DNA of 64,000 nucleotides from Mesorhizobium sp. M3A.F.Ca.ET.080.04.2.1 (GTDB lineage: Bacteria; Pseudomonadota; Alphaproteobacteria; Rhizobiales; Rhizobiaceae): positions 1,922,001-1,986,000 of the forward strand of contig NZ_CP034451.1 in the NCBI RefSeq assembly GCF_003952525.1, given 5' to 3'. Positions 51,747 through 61,265 of the stretch are shown piece by piece. How positions within the stretch are numbered: the stretch's first letter is position 1; every line of letters begins with the position of its first letter. The notes beneath the pieces were generated by a model. It saw nothing but the letters and a program-made list of their open reading frames with translations, made no database searches and was not told the DNA's origin. The translations under genes and the position numbers were made by a program.

Positions 51747-52436
51747 TCAGAACGTCTCCACCCATGGCCTGAGCTCGACTTCGAAGCTCCAGGCGCTGCG
51801 ATGCTGGCGATGGACCGAGAGATAAGTCTCGGCGATCGCATCCGGCGAGAGGCGGCGATCCGGCCGGTCTGGCTCGGCAGCCTGCCCGCGCGGCTCGATC
51901 TGGCCATCGATGATGAAATGCGCCACGTGGATGTTCTTCGGGGCGAGCTCGCGCGCCATCGACTGAGCCAGCCCGCGCAAGCCGAATTTCGGCATGGCAA
52001 AACCGGCCGAGCCGGAAAAGCCCTTGAGGCTTGCGGTAGCGCCGGTGAACAGGATCGAACCGGAGCCGCGCGTCAAGAGCCGGCGCGCCGCCTGTTGGCC
52101 AACCAGGAAGCCGCCATAGGCGCCGACGAGCAGCGCCTGCTTCACCGCCTCGGGGTCGAGCTCGGCGATCGGGCCGCGCGTACGCCCGCTGGCGTTGAAG
52201 ACGGCGATTTCCAGCGGACCGGCTTTGTCCGCAGCCTCAAACAGGCGTGCGACGGAGGCGGCGTCCGCCACATCGGTCTCGACCGCCTGCGCGCTGGTCT
52301 CATCGACCAGCGCGGCAAGCTTGTCGACATTGCGTGCGGCAAGGACGACGCGAAAGCCTTGCTTGCTGAGGAGCCGTGCCAGCGAAGCGCTGAGGCCCTG
52401 CCCGGCGCCTGCAATCACTGCAACATTGGCTGCCAT
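51747..52436 (-). CDS. SDR-fold protein with Phe at the catalytic Tyr position
   Basis: 229 residues from ATG 52436. The nucleotide-binding motif is GAGQGLSASLA and the rest has the SDR pattern (VFNASGRTRGPI, LFTGATASLKG). The active site reads Phe-Ala-Met-Pro-Lys where catalytic SDRs have Tyr-x-x-x-Lys. Either catalysis uses another residue or the protein is a non-catalytic or altered-specificity member; I recall similar FAMxK proteins in proteobacteria. Faces a 212-base gap to anmK. Function unknown. Confidence 0.75.
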   Translation of the reverse strand: MAANVAVIAGAGQGLSASLARLLSKQGFRVVLAARNVDKLAALVDETSAQAVETDVADAASVARLFEAADKAGPLEIAVFNASGRTRGPIAELDPEAVKQALLVGAYGGFLVGQQAARRLLTRGSGSILFTGATASLKGFSGSAGFAMPKFGLRGLAQSMARELAPKNIHVAHFIIDGQIEPRGQAAEPDRPDRRLSPDAIAETYLSVHRQHRSAWSFEVELRPWVETF

Positions 52437-52648
52437 GGGTTTCCTCCTTGCGATGACATTGCGGGCGGTGCCGACCTTCACAAGCTCGCGCCTTGCGCGA
52501 CAGGAAGCAAGAAAGGCGCCAATCCATTTCCGGTATCTGGCGCAAAAGAGCCGCCGACCCATGCGACGATCGCCGGCGATCGCGAAGGACTTGCCTGTCG
52601 GACCGATCCGTCCGACATCTGCTCCAGCGGCGATTCGAGGAAGCGATC

Positions 52649-53764
52649 ATGGAAGCAATCTGGGCCGTCGGCCTGATGACCGGCACGGTGCTTGACGGCA
52701 ATATCGACGTAGCGCTGATCAAGACCGACGGCGAGCGCATCGCCGATTTCGGCACCTATACTCTAGCCCCCTACCCGCAACCGATCCGCAGCCTGCTCGA
52801 GGAGACGCTGCGCCAGGCGCGCGCCTGGAATTTCGACGGCCCGGAACCGGCGATCTTTCGCGAGGCGGAAGAAGCGCTCACACGCGCGCAGTCGGCAGCG
52901 GTCAAGAGCCTCGTCGCGAGCTATGGGCTGACCATGGCCGATATCGGCGTGGTCGGCTTCCATGGCCAGACCGTGCTGCATCGCGCCCCCCAGCCGGGAC
53001 GCATCGGCCGCACGCGCCAGCTGGGCGACGGCGAGCTGATGGCAGCCCTGCTCGGCACCAAGGTCGCCTATGACTTTCGTTCGGCCGATGTGGCGGCCGG
53101 TGGGCAAGGCGCGCCACTCGCCGCTTCCTATCACAGGGCGCTTCTGCGGGAGGCGGACGCCAGCGGCGATACCGCCGTGCTCAATCTCGGCGGCGTCGCC
53201 AACATCACCTGGTGGGATGGAAAGGACAACATCGTCGCCTTCGATACCGGGCCGGCCAACGCGCCGGTCAACGATTTCGTCAAGTCGAAGGGTCTCGGCG
53301 AGATGGACCGCGACGGCAAGCTTGCGGCGGTCGGCACGGTCGACGAGGCAAGACTTGGGCGGCTGCTGCAGCATCCCTATCTCACGGCACCCTATCCGAA
53401 ATCCCTCGACCGCTTCGACTTCACGGCAGCCATGGCCGAGGGACTGGGCGTGGAGGATGGCGCCGCGACGCTGACGGCCTTCACCACCTCCGCCGTCGGC
53501 AAAGCGCTCGACCTGTTGCCGCGCCGGCCCAAGCGGCTGGCGGTCAGCGGCGGCGGCCGCCACAATCCGACGATGATGGCGATGCTCGGCCGCCGTGCCG
53601 GCGTCGAGGTGGTGCAGGCCGAGGCGCTCGGCTGGAAGGGCGACGCGGTGGAGGCCGAGTGCTTCGCATTCCTCGCGGTCCGGGTGCTGCGGGGCCTGCC
53701 GATCAGTTTCCCGAGCACGACCGGCGTGCCGCGGCCGATGAGCGACGGCAGACTCGCAGGTTAA
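52649..53764 (+). CDS. anmK: Anhydro-N-acetylmuramic acid kinase
   Basis: 371 residues from ATG 52649. The family start is [18 protein letters not shown] (variant of the usual GLMSGTSxDGxD), followed by [35 protein letters not shown] and [14 protein letters not shown]. AnmK hydrolyses and phosphorylates anhydroMurNAc to MurNAc-6-phosphate in cell-wall recycling. No MurQ etherase gene is seen nearby. Overlaps the convergent GNAT gene by four bases. The ddl gene is 18 kb away, so there is no cell-wall cluster. Confidence 0.88.
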   Translation: MEAIWAVGLMTGTVLDGNIDVALIKTDGERIADFGTYTLAPYPQPIRSLLEETLRQARAWNFDGPEPAIFREAEEALTRAQSAAVKSLVASYGLTMADIGVVGFHGQTVLHRAPQPGRIGRTRQLGDGELMAALLGTKVAYDFRSADVAAGGQGAPLAASYHRALLREADASGDTAVLNLGGVANITWWDGKDNIVAFDTGPANAPVNDFVKSKGLGEMDRDGKLAAVGTVDEARLGRLLQHPYLTAPYPKSLDRFDFTAAMAEGLGVEDGAATLTAFTTSAVGKALDLLPRRPKRLAVSGGGRHNPTMMAMLGRRAGVEVVQAEALGWKGDAVEAECFAFLAVRVLRGLPISFPSTTGVPRPMSDGRLAG

Positions 53765-54186
53765 TCAGACAGTCTCTTCTGCAGGAAGATGCGGCTGCGG
53801 CCGACGGGAAAATCGGCGAGCGTGCCAAAGGGCTGGTAACCCTGGCGCTGATAGGCCTTGGCGGCGATCGGGTTGAAGGTGTCGATCCAGGCGCCCTGGC
53901 AGCCACGCGCCAGCGCTTCGCGTTCGGCTGCCTCGAGCATAGTGGCCGCCATGCGCCGGCCGCGCAGCTCTTCGTCAACCCAGAGCCACTGCACGAAGAG
54001 CCAGCCCCAGGCGGTGTAGCCGGAGATGCCGGCGACGATCGCCCCATCATCGTTGCGCACGAAGATCGCCAGCGCTTTCCGGTCCGAGGCGCCGACATCG
54101 CCATCGTTGAAAGCCGTCAGCCTTTCGCCGAGAAAGGCGAGGTCCTGCGGCAAGGGCTCGGCGGTGATCTCGAGCGTCGTCTTCAT
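53761..54186 (-). CDS. GNAT-family N-acetyltransferase
   Basis: 141 residues from ATG 54186. GNAT fold: [28 protein letters not shown] covers the acetyl-CoA-binding motif A (R-G-R-R-M), and [23 protein letters not shown] is motif B. The substrate is unknown. The last four bases overlap the end of anmK on the opposite strand, and 58 bases separate its start from the MFS gene on the same strand, so a shared transcript with MFS is possible. Confidence 0.82.
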   Translation of the reverse strand: MKTTLEITAEPLPQDLAFLGERLTAFNDGDVGASDRKALAIFVRNDDGAIVAGISGYTAWGWLFVQWLWVDEELRGRRMAATMLEAAEREALARGCQGAWIDTFNPIAAKAYQRQGYQPFGTLADFPVGRSRIFLQKRLSD

Positions 54187-54244
54187 CGGGCTTCGGTCCG
54201 GTTCGCAAACCAGCCTTAGCGAAGGAGCGAATGGGGGCGCAAGC

Positions 54245-55432
54245 CTATTGCCGGGCACCCGCTGAGCGCCATGCCGCGGCCGACGCCGCCACCGGCATCA
54301 GCAGGGCGGCGATGAGCGCGCAGTTGGCGAAGCCGAGGCTCGTATAGAGAGGGCCGAAGCCGGCAGTGCCGACGGTCACGGCGAGATAGGTGACCGCGCT
54401 GTTCAGGCCCATGATGGTGCCGCGCCGTGCCGGATCGAGCGCCGTCAGCCGCATGACCAGAACGTTAAGCCCGAAATGGTTGGCAAGACCCCAGACCGCT
54501 ATCGTTGCCATGAGCAGGCCGAAGCTGCCGCTGAGCAAAGCCATCGCGACATAGACGGCTCCGACCAGCAGATAGGCAAAGGGCATGACTCGGCGAGCGC
54601 CCAAACGGTCGATGACGCTATCAAGCAGTGCCGCCGCGCCGAAGCCAAGACCATAGGCGACTGCCGCTAGACCATTGGCGCTGACAGGTTCGCCGAGACG
54701 TTCATGCAGATGATCGCCGAGATAGCCATAGACGCCGTAAAAGGCGGTCATGAAGGCGCCGCAGGCAATCAGCAGCGGCGGGATGCCGGGCACGGCCAAG
54801 GCGCCGAGGGGTGAAGGGGCCGGGCCGCTTTTTCTGGCGTCGCGCAGCGAGCTGACGGTCAGGCCGGCGACAGCGGTTCCGGCCAGCAGCGCAACGGCAG
54901 CGAACACAGCGCGCCAATGGATGAGATCGGCAAGCACCGCCGACAGCGAGACGCCGGCGACCATCGACAGCGTCCAGCCGGTCAGCACGACGCCGATCGT
55001 GCCGCTTTCGCGGCCGGGCGGCGCGATCGCCGCGGAACTGGCATAGATGGCAGGCATAGCGATGCCGGCGGCAATGCCGGCGACGAGCTGAGCCGCGACC
55101 AGCGCCGCCACGGTCGGCGCCAGCGCGCAGGCGACCAGCGCCAGTCCGAGCAACAGCAATGCACCCTGCAGCATGCGCCGCGCGCCGATCCTGTCGATGT
55201 AGCGGGCGAGGAAAAGCGCGCTGGCCGAGGTGCCGAGACCGAATGCGGCAGAGGCGGTCATCACCGCCGGCACGCTCGCTCCGAACGATGCCGCGACGGC
55301 AGGCGCGATCGGCCCGAGAACCAGCGAGTTGGAGCCGATGACGGCGATGCAGCCGGTCAGCAGATAGGCTGCCGCTGGGATCGGCGCGCGCGGGGTGACC
55401 GAGAGAATTGCTGATTGATCACTGTTCGACAT
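54245..55432 (-). CDS. MFS transporter (DHA1-like)
   Basis: 395 residues from ATG 55432; ATG 55456 is an alternative that would leave 9 bases to the Lrp frame. About 12 membrane segments. The intracellular loop ARYIDRIGARRMLQG corresponds to the MFS motif D-x-x-G-R-R and a second copy DSVIDRLGARRVMPF is in the other half. It is likely a drug or metabolite exporter. The divergent Lrp-family gene and an AT-rich palindrome-like stretch (55451-55474) between suggest control by that regulator. Confidence 0.82.
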   Translation of the reverse strand: MSNSDQSAILSVTPRAPIPAAAYLLTGCIAVIGSNSLVLGPIAPAVAASFGASVPAVMTASAAFGLGTSASALFLARYIDRIGARRMLQGALLLLGLALVACALAPTVAALVAAQLVAGIAAGIAMPAIYASSAAIAPPGRESGTIGVVLTGWTLSMVAGVSLSAVLADLIHWRAVFAAVALLAGTAVAGLTVSSLRDARKSGPAPSPLGALAVPGIPPLLIACGAFMTAFYGVYGYLGDHLHERLGEPVSANGLAAVAYGLGFGAAALLDSVIDRLGARRVMPFAYLLVGAVYVAMALLSGSFGLLMATIAVWGLANHFGLNVLVMRLTALDPARRGTIMGLNSAVTYLAVTVGTAGFGPLYTSLGFANCALIAALLMPVAASAAAWRSAGARQ

Positions 55433-55480
55433 ATCGTCATAATGGCCGAATTTCATTAGGCCTCAATGAGGAATTCTGCG

Positions 55481-56020
55481 ATGGATGAAGAAACAGATGG
55501 CATTCAGCGGAACAGGCACGCGGCCCGCGACATCGACCCGATCGACCGAAGAATATTAGGCGCGCTCGTCGATGACGCCACCATCAGCTATGCCGAACTC
55601 GGCGATCGCGTGGGCCTGTCGCCGCCTGCGGCGCATGAACGGGTCAAGCGGCTCAAGCGCAGCGGCGCCATCCGCGCCACCTCGGCGATCATCGATCCTC
55701 GGGCGGTGAAGAAGCCGCTGCTCGCCTTCGTGCATATCGACACCAGGGGCTGGGGCAAGACGCCGGAGCTGATGGCGGTCTCGGAATATCCTGAAGTCGA
55801 GGAGATCCATACGGTGGCCGGCGACACCTGCATGCTGCTCAAGGTGCGCACTGAGGACACCCGGGCGCTCGAAGGTCTGCTGGCGCGGCTCTACGAGACG
55901 CCCGGCGTCACCTCGACGCGAAGCTATGTCGTGCTGTCGACCTATCTCGAACGACCGGTGCAGCCGGAGATCACGGCAGATTGGCCAGCGCCACGTCACA
56001 TGGCGACGCCGGTTTACTGA
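55481..56020 (+). CDS. Lrp/AsnC-family transcriptional regulator
   Basis: 179 residues from ATG 55481 (GAGGA 8 bases upstream; ATG 55466 is an alternative). N-terminal helix-turn-helix IDRRILGALVDDATISYAELGDRVGLSPPAAHERVKRLKRSGAI and a RAM/Lrp effector domain (VEEIHTVAGDTCMLLKVRTEDTRALEGLLARL). The family senses amino acids. Divergent from the MFS gene. The C-terminal ~30 residues extend beyond typical Lrp length. Confidence 0.88.
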   Translation: MDEETDGIQRNRHAARDIDPIDRRILGALVDDATISYAELGDRVGLSPPAAHERVKRLKRSGAIRATSAIIDPRAVKKPLLAFVHIDTRGWGKTPELMAVSEYPEVEEIHTVAGDTCMLLKVRTEDTRALEGLLARLYETPGVTSTRSYVVLSTYLERPVQPEITADWPAPRHMATPVY

Positions 56021-56034
56021 GATCGCGTCGATAT

Positions 56035-56565
56035 TCAGGCGATGCCGGCGCCCCTTCCTGCGCCTGGCGCCCGAGCCGGCTTGGGCTGTGCACGCACGAG
56101 CAGCCAGACTGCAGCGACATGCGTGATCATCAGCAGCGGCACATAAAGCATCGGGATTGCGTAGGCGGCGCCCAGCTGGCCGGCCAGTTCCGGCAGGCCG
56201 AGTTGACTGCCGTGAAAATAGTCGACCGCAATGTCGACCATCCCGACGAGATTGAAGGCGACGACCGAGGGCCAGAAGATCGACGGTCTTCTCACGCAAG
56301 CCAACGCCAGCATGGCTAGGAGCCCGGTTGCGAAATCGCCGTAGGCGGCGAAGACGGCGAAACCGGCGGGCAGGTTCGGACCGACCACGCCCGGAAGCAG
56401 GAAGACCAGCCCGAAGAAGCGGAAGCTGTGCAGCGTCGCGATCGCCCGCTGCGCCTGGATGGGCTCCATCGATCGGAGTCTCGGCCAGGCATAGGCGCCG
56501 AAACCGAGGAGCCACGGCACATAGCCAAGAACGAGATGGATCATAAATATCGTCGCCGGTGACAT
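56035..56565 (-). CDS. Multi-pass membrane protein of unknown function
   Basis: 176 residues from ATG 56565 (GGGAG upstream, 7 bases); an upstream in-frame start is rejected. About five hydrophobic segments (FMIHLVLGYVPWLLGFGAYAW; FFGLVFLLPGVVG; GLLAMLALACV; VVAFNLVGMVDIAVDYF; MLYVPLLMITHVAAVWLL). No family is recognised. The C-terminus is Arg/Pro/Gly-rich. It is divergent from a LysR-type gene (82-base gap), so LysR control is plausible. Confidence 0.7.
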   Translation of the reverse strand: MSPATIFMIHLVLGYVPWLLGFGAYAWPRLRSMEPIQAQRAIATLHSFRFFGLVFLLPGVVGPNLPAGFAVFAAYGDFATGLLAMLALACVRRPSIFWPSVVAFNLVGMVDIAVDYFHGSQLGLPELAGQLGAAYAIPMLYVPLLMITHVAAVWLLVRAQPKPARAPGAGRGAGIA

Positions 56566-56647
56566 TTGCTTTCTCCCGGATGAGCGTGGTTCCTGCAACA
56601 TAGGAGTGCTTCCTCCCGACAACTATCCGCGATAATGTAGATTGGTC

Positions 56648-57613
56648 ATGAAGCAGAACTTCACAGTCAGGCATGGCGCTCTGGATGGCGTCGAGGCGTT
56701 CCTGAGCGTCGCCAGGCACCGGAATTTCCGCAAGGCAGCCGCGGAACTGCGGGTGACGCCGTCCGCGATCAGCCAGGCAGTAAGAACGCTCGAGGCCCGC
56801 ATCGGCGTCGCGCTCTTTCTCCGCACGACGCGCAGCGTCGGCCTGACCGAAGCCGGCGAGCGCTTTTTTGCGCGCGCACGACCCGCCTTCGAGGAACTGG
56901 TCGCCGCAGCCGAGATCGCGCGCGAATTCGGCCAGCGACCGACCGGGCTGTTGCGCTTATCGGTGCCACGTGCGGTGCTCCCGGTGTTGCTGGAGCCGCT
57001 CGTCGCCTCCTTTTGCCAGGCCTATCCCGAGATCGAGCTGGAGATTGTCGCAAGCGGAGAACTGGTCGACCTCGCCGCGGAGGGATTCGACGCCGGCATC
57101 CGGATGGGCGAACTAATCGCCCCCGATATGGTGGCAGTGCGGTTGACGCCGTCATTCCCATTCGTGGTGGTCGGCAGCCCCGACTACCTGCATCACCGGA
57201 GCCGTCCAGCACAGATCGAGGATCTGCGCGGTCACGCCTGCCTGCGCATGCGCCGCACGGATGGCTCGGTCGCACCCTGGCGCTTTGTCGACGGCAACAA
57301 GGCGATCGAGGCGATCGTCACCGGACCGCTCATCGCGCATGACTATTCCACGCTTCTCGGCGCCGCGATCCGGGGCGTGGGCCTAGCGCAAGTGCCCGGC
57401 CCGGTCGCCGCCTCCGCGATCGCCGACCGGCGCCTGCATGCACTTCTAAGGCCGTTTGCCGTCACCTCGCCGGGCGTTTTTCTCTATTACCCGCAAAGGC
57501 ATCAGGTCTTGCCCAAGCTGCGGGCCTTCATCGATCACGTCAGGCAAGGCGACGGCGACATTTCGCAAAGGCGGACACGCAACGGGAAGTCGCGGGAGCC
57601 AGCAACGGAGTAG
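56648..57613 (+). CDS. LysR-family transcriptional regulator
   Basis: 321 residues from ATG 56648. Winged helix (FLSVARHRNFRKAAAELRVTPSAISQAVRTLEARIGVALFLRTTRSVGLTEAG) and a LysR substrate-binding domain starting near LLRLSVPRAVLPVLLEPL. It is in the CrgA/DmlR-like subgroup (IGVALFLRTTRSV). Divergent from the membrane protein at 56035, the usual target arrangement. Confidence 0.9.
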   Translation: MKQNFTVRHGALDGVEAFLSVARHRNFRKAAAELRVTPSAISQAVRTLEARIGVALFLRTTRSVGLTEAGERFFARARPAFEELVAAAEIAREFGQRPTGLLRLSVPRAVLPVLLEPLVASFCQAYPEIELEIVASGELVDLAAEGFDAGIRMGELIAPDMVAVRLTPSFPFVVVGSPDYLHHRSRPAQIEDLRGHACLRMRRTDGSVAPWRFVDGNKAIEAIVTGPLIAHDYSTLLGAAIRGVGLAQVPGPVAASAIADRRLHALLRPFAVTSPGVFLYYPQRHQVLPKLRAFIDHVRQGDGDISQRRTRNGKSREPATE

Positions 57614-57732
57614 AATTCGCGTCCATTGCGGTGTGCGCCAAGGACGCCCGCGCAACCGGCTGCACGCGGCTCACCAGACCGCGGCGGTCCGGCGCCAGTG
57701 CTCCTCAGGGCGCGCCCTGCGCAACGGGCCGG

Positions 57733-58002
57733 CTACTTCCCGCAGTGATGGTCGTTGATCTTGTTGATGGCGTTCGCGTCCGGTCCCGTTCGCTGATAGG
57801 AGCAGGGTTCGCCGCCTGTCGTGAACAGCTGCTGGTCGTAGTAGCGCGGGCCGCCGAACAGGATGTCGATCAGGTCGCCCTCCGCGGGAACATAGCGCTC
57901 GGATTGAAGGCGATGGTCGCGGCTTCCAGCTGAGGACGGTGCCGATACACCGCAGCCGATCCCCACAGCGAGGGCGGCGATCACGACGGATTTGGTCATC
58001 AT
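57733..58002 (-). CDS. Small exported protein of unknown function
   Basis: 89 residues from ATG 58002 (GGGAGG 8 bases upstream). A signal peptide (TKSVVIAALAVGIGCGVSA, cleavage near SAG) is followed by a short mature part containing RYVPAEGDLIDILFGGPRYYDQQLFTTGG and two Cys residues (in EPCSYQ and DHHCGK) that could form a disulfide. No family recognised. It lies just downstream of the clpV 3' end (75 bases) on the same strand; no link to secretion is shown. Confidence 0.6.
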   Translation of the reverse strand: MMTKSVVIAALAVGIGCGVSAPSSAGSRDHRLQSERYVPAEGDLIDILFGGPRYYDQQLFTTGGEPCSYQRTGPDANAINKINDHHCGK

Positions 58003-58076
58003 AGGCAGTGCCTCCCGGCCATACAGATATCCGCACAATATCCAAAGCGCGACAAAGGTTCCCTGCTGATGCCTGT

Positions 58077-60932
58077 CTACTCGAAGGAATAGGTGAAGCC
58101 TTCCGCGGAAGCGCCAACGGTAACCTTCGTCATCTTCTGACCCTCGAGCGAACGATTGAGGACGCCGCGGCTCAGCTCCGGCAGCAGCGTGTTGGTGAGG
58201 ATGGCGTCGATCATGCGCCCGCCGGACTCGATCTCGGTGCAGCGCGCCTTGACGAGGTCCATCACGCCCTCGCCGATGACCAGCTCGGCATCGTTGGTGA
58301 CCTTGAGGCGCCGCGCGATCTTGCCGAACTGGTGCCTCGTGATCGCCTCGATCATGGAATCCGACAGCGGATAGTAGGGAATGGTGACGACGCGGCCGAG
58401 AAAGGCCGCTGGAAACACTTTCAGCAGCGGGGCGCGCAAGGCGGAATCCAGATCGTCGATGCCGGTCCGCACGGTGCCGTTCTTGGTGCGGTCCATGATC
58501 ACCTCGGAGCCGACATTCGAGGTGAGCAGGATCAGCGTGTTCTTGAAGTCGATGCGGCGGCCCTCGCTGTCGTCCATCATGCCTTTGTCGAAGACCTGGA
58601 AGAAGATCTCGTGCACGTCCGGATGCGCCTTCTCGACCTCGTCGAGCAGGATCACCGAATAGGGTTTCCTGCGCACCGCCTCGGTCAGGATGCCGCCCTT
58701 GCCGTAACCGACATAGCCGGGCGGCGCGCCTTTCAGCGTGGAGACGGTATGCGCCTCCTGGAATTCGGACATGTTGATCGAGATCAGATTCTGCTCGCCG
58801 CCATAGAGCGTCTCGGCCAGCGCCAGCGCGGTCTCGGTCTTGCCGACGCCGGAAGGGCCGCAGAGCAGGAAGACGCCGACCGGCTTTTCCGGGGCGCCGA
58901 GGCCGGCGCGGCTGGTCTGCACGCGCTTGGCAATCATCTCCATCGCGTGATCCTGGCCGACCACGCGTTCGGACAACGTAGCGGCGAGCCTAAGTGCCTT
59001 CTCGGTCTGGCTTGACAGCATGCGTCCGGTCGGGATGCCGGTCCAGTCCTGGACGACCGCGGCGACGGCGTTGCGGTCCACCGAAGGCAGGATCAGCGGC
59101 GTCTCGCCCTGCGCCGCGGCAAGCTCGGCCATCAGTTCGCGCAACCGCGCCAGATCGGCGGCCGAGTCCGGCGTCGAACCACCGGCGATTGCCTCGGCAG
59201 CAGGTGCTTCGACCTTGGCCGCTGCAGCCTTTGTCGCTTCAGCCTTGGACTTCTTGGCCTTGTCAGCCTTGACCTTGGAAGGCTTGGCGTCCGTGCTTTC
59301 GGCGGTTTTCTGCTCCGGCGCCTTCACTTCGGCCGCTTCCGCGCCTTCCGCTGCAACGGCGGCATCCTCGCGCGCGGCCGCATCGAGCGGCACACCCTCG
59401 CCGCGCAATTTTGCGCGCAGATCGAGGATCTCGCTCACCAGCGCCTTTTCACGTTCCCAGCGCTCCTGCGCGGCGGCCAAAGTCGTCTCGGCTTCCGCCA
59501 GCCCGGCTTCGACCCTCGCCTGCCGGTCGGCCACCTCGATGCCGATCGCCGCCTCGCGGCCGATGATGCCCTGCTCGACCTCGAGCGCCTGGCGGCGGCG
59601 CAAAATGTCCTCGACTTCGGCCGGCGTGGCATGCTGCGAGATGGCGACGCGGGCGCAGGCGGTATCGAGCAGGCTGACCGCCTTGTCAGGGAGCTGCCGC
59701 GCCGGGATATAGCGGTGCGACAGCGAGACCGCCGCCTCGATCGCCTCGTCCAGGATCTGCACCTTGTGGTGCTGCTCCAGAACGCCGGCGACGCCGCGCA
59801 GCATGAGCACGGCCACCGCTTCCGACGGCTCGTCGATCTTGACCACCTGGAAGCGCCGCGTCAGCGCCGGGTCTTTCTCGATATGCTGCTTGTATTCGGC
59901 CCAGGTGGTCGCCGCGACGGTGCGCAGCTCGCCGCGCGCCAGCGCCGGCTTCAAGAGATTGGCCGCGTCGCCGGTCCCGGCAGCGCCGCCGGCGCCGATC
60001 AGCGTATGCGCCTCGTCGATGAACAGGATGATCGGAACCTCGGAGGCCTGCACCTCGTCGATGACCGCCTTCAGCCGCTTCTCGAACTCGCCCTTGACGC
60101 TGGCGCCCGCCTGCATCAGGCCGACATCGAGCATGCGGACACTGATGTTCTGCAATGTCGGCGGGACGTCGCCCTGGGAAATGCGCAGGGCAAATCCTTC
60201 CACCACCGCCGTCTTGCCGACGCCGGCCTCGCCGGTCAGGATCGGGTTGTTTTGCCGGCGTCGCATGAGGATGTCGACGATCTGCCGGATCTCGGGATCG
60301 CGGCCGACGACCGGGTCGATCTTGCCGTCGCGGGCGCGCTGGGTAAGGTCGGTGGCGTATTTTGCCAGCGCCGAATCCCCGCCCGGACCACGCTTCATCG
60401 GCTTCTCGTCGGGAGCTGCGGCGGCAGGCGAGCCGGCTTCCAGAGAACCTTCGGTGACATCGGCGAAGCGGGCAATGACGCCGTCGGCATCGATCTTGTC
60501 GAACTCGGCGCTGATCTTGGACAGCAGACCTTCCAGCACCGGGGTCTTCAGGCAGGCGAGCAGGATATGGGCGCTGCGCACCTCTTCCACCCCGAACTCC
60601 AGCGTCGCCAGGTTCCAGCCTTCCTGGATGGCGTGAAATATGTGGTCGGAAAATTCCTCGATAGAAGTCGCGCCATAGGGCAGCCTGTCGACCGCGCGGG
60701 TCAGGTCGGCAGTCAGTCGGCTGGGATCGATGCCGGCGTCGGCGACGATCATCTGCACGTCCGAGCGCTCGGACAGCACAAGTTGCTCGATGAAATGGAC
60801 GAGTTCGACATAGGGGTTGCCGCGCAGCTTGGCCGTGTCCGCCGCCGCCTTGAAGGCGCGCACCCCGGTGGGATTGAGCTTGGCGACCAGTTCCTTGCGC
60901 TTGAAGCCCTGCGATGCCCGGCGCTGTTCCAT
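58077..60932 (-). CDS. tssH: Type VI secretion ATPase ClpV
   Basis: 951 residues from ATG 60932. ClpB-like: N-domain, Walker A GEAGVGKT (234-241), Walker B ILFIDEAH (302-309), middle coiled coil (about 445-515), second Walker A GPSGVGKT (692-699) and a C-terminal ClpB D2 region. It disassembles contracted TssBC sheath. The ClpV N-terminal region (NPTGVRAFKAAADTAKLRGNPYVELVHFIEQL) marks it as TssH rather than ClpB. An unusual Ala/Lys/Glu-rich segment (about 518-592) lies between the coiled coil and the second ATPase domain. Divergent from tssABC. Confidence 0.92.
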   Translation of the reverse strand: MEQRRASQGFKRKELVAKLNPTGVRAFKAAADTAKLRGNPYVELVHFIEQLVLSERSDVQMIVADAGIDPSRLTADLTRAVDRLPYGATSIEEFSDHIFHAIQEGWNLATLEFGVEEVRSAHILLACLKTPVLEGLLSKISAEFDKIDADGVIARFADVTEGSLEAGSPAAAAPDEKPMKRGPGGDSALAKYATDLTQRARDGKIDPVVGRDPEIRQIVDILMRRRQNNPILTGEAGVGKTAVVEGFALRISQGDVPPTLQNISVRMLDVGLMQAGASVKGEFEKRLKAVIDEVQASEVPIILFIDEAHTLIGAGGAAGTGDAANLLKPALARGELRTVAATTWAEYKQHIEKDPALTRRFQVVKIDEPSEAVAVLMLRGVAGVLEQHHKVQILDEAIEAAVSLSHRYIPARQLPDKAVSLLDTACARVAISQHATPAEVEDILRRRQALEVEQGIIGREAAIGIEVADRQARVEAGLAEAETTLAAAQERWEREKALVSEILDLRAKLRGEGVPLDAAAREDAAVAAEGAEAAEVKAPEQKTAESTDAKPSKVKADKAKKSKAEATKAAAAKVEAPAAEAIAGGSTPDSAADLARLRELMAELAAAQGETPLILPSVDRNAVAAVVQDWTGIPTGRMLSSQTEKALRLAATLSERVVGQDHAMEMIAKRVQTSRAGLGAPEKPVGVFLLCGPSGVGKTETALALAETLYGGEQNLISINMSEFQEAHTVSTLKGAPPGYVGYGKGGILTEAVRRKPYSVILLDEVEKAHPDVHEIFFQVFDKGMMDDSEGRRIDFKNTLILLTSNVGSEVIMDRTKNGTVRTGIDDLDSALRAPLLKVFPAAFLGRVVTIPYYPLSDSMIEAITRHQFGKIARRLKVTNDAELVIGEGVMDLVKARCTEIESGGRMIDAILTNTLLPELSRGVLNRSLEGQKMTKVTVGASAEGFTYSFE

Positions 60933-61265
60933 CGAACCTGCTCCCGAAAATCTGCCCGCCGATACCCTGCCATATATGCGGCGGCTTGACAAAGCGTGTG
61001 ACGAACAAGGCGACCGGATACGGTCCGGGGCATGCTTCCCGGCCACGCAGCCTCGCCTGTCCTGCAGCAAACACCGGATTGCCGTGCCCCGCTATGCGAG
61101 GCATTTCACATACCGGGTCCGGCAATCGCGCGATGGGTTTCCGGCAAAGAAACCGGGCGTTTAGGTTCCGTTAGTTTTTGAGCAGCTGGTCAATTGTGGT
61201 AGAGTGAGGCCGTGTGATAACGTTGCGTCACATAGGGGTCTCAGGGCCGCTGGCTGGGGGTAGGT
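60933..61265. other. Divergent T6SS promoter region, no gene seen
   Basis: About 330 bases between clpV and tssA. Contains an inverted repeat GGTTTC/GAAACC (61136-61141, 61149-61154) and a weak plus-strand promoter TTGTGG (61194-61199), 18 bases, TAACGT (61218-61223). No sigma-54 -24/-12 box was seen. Regulatory details are not resolved. Confidence 0.4.
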
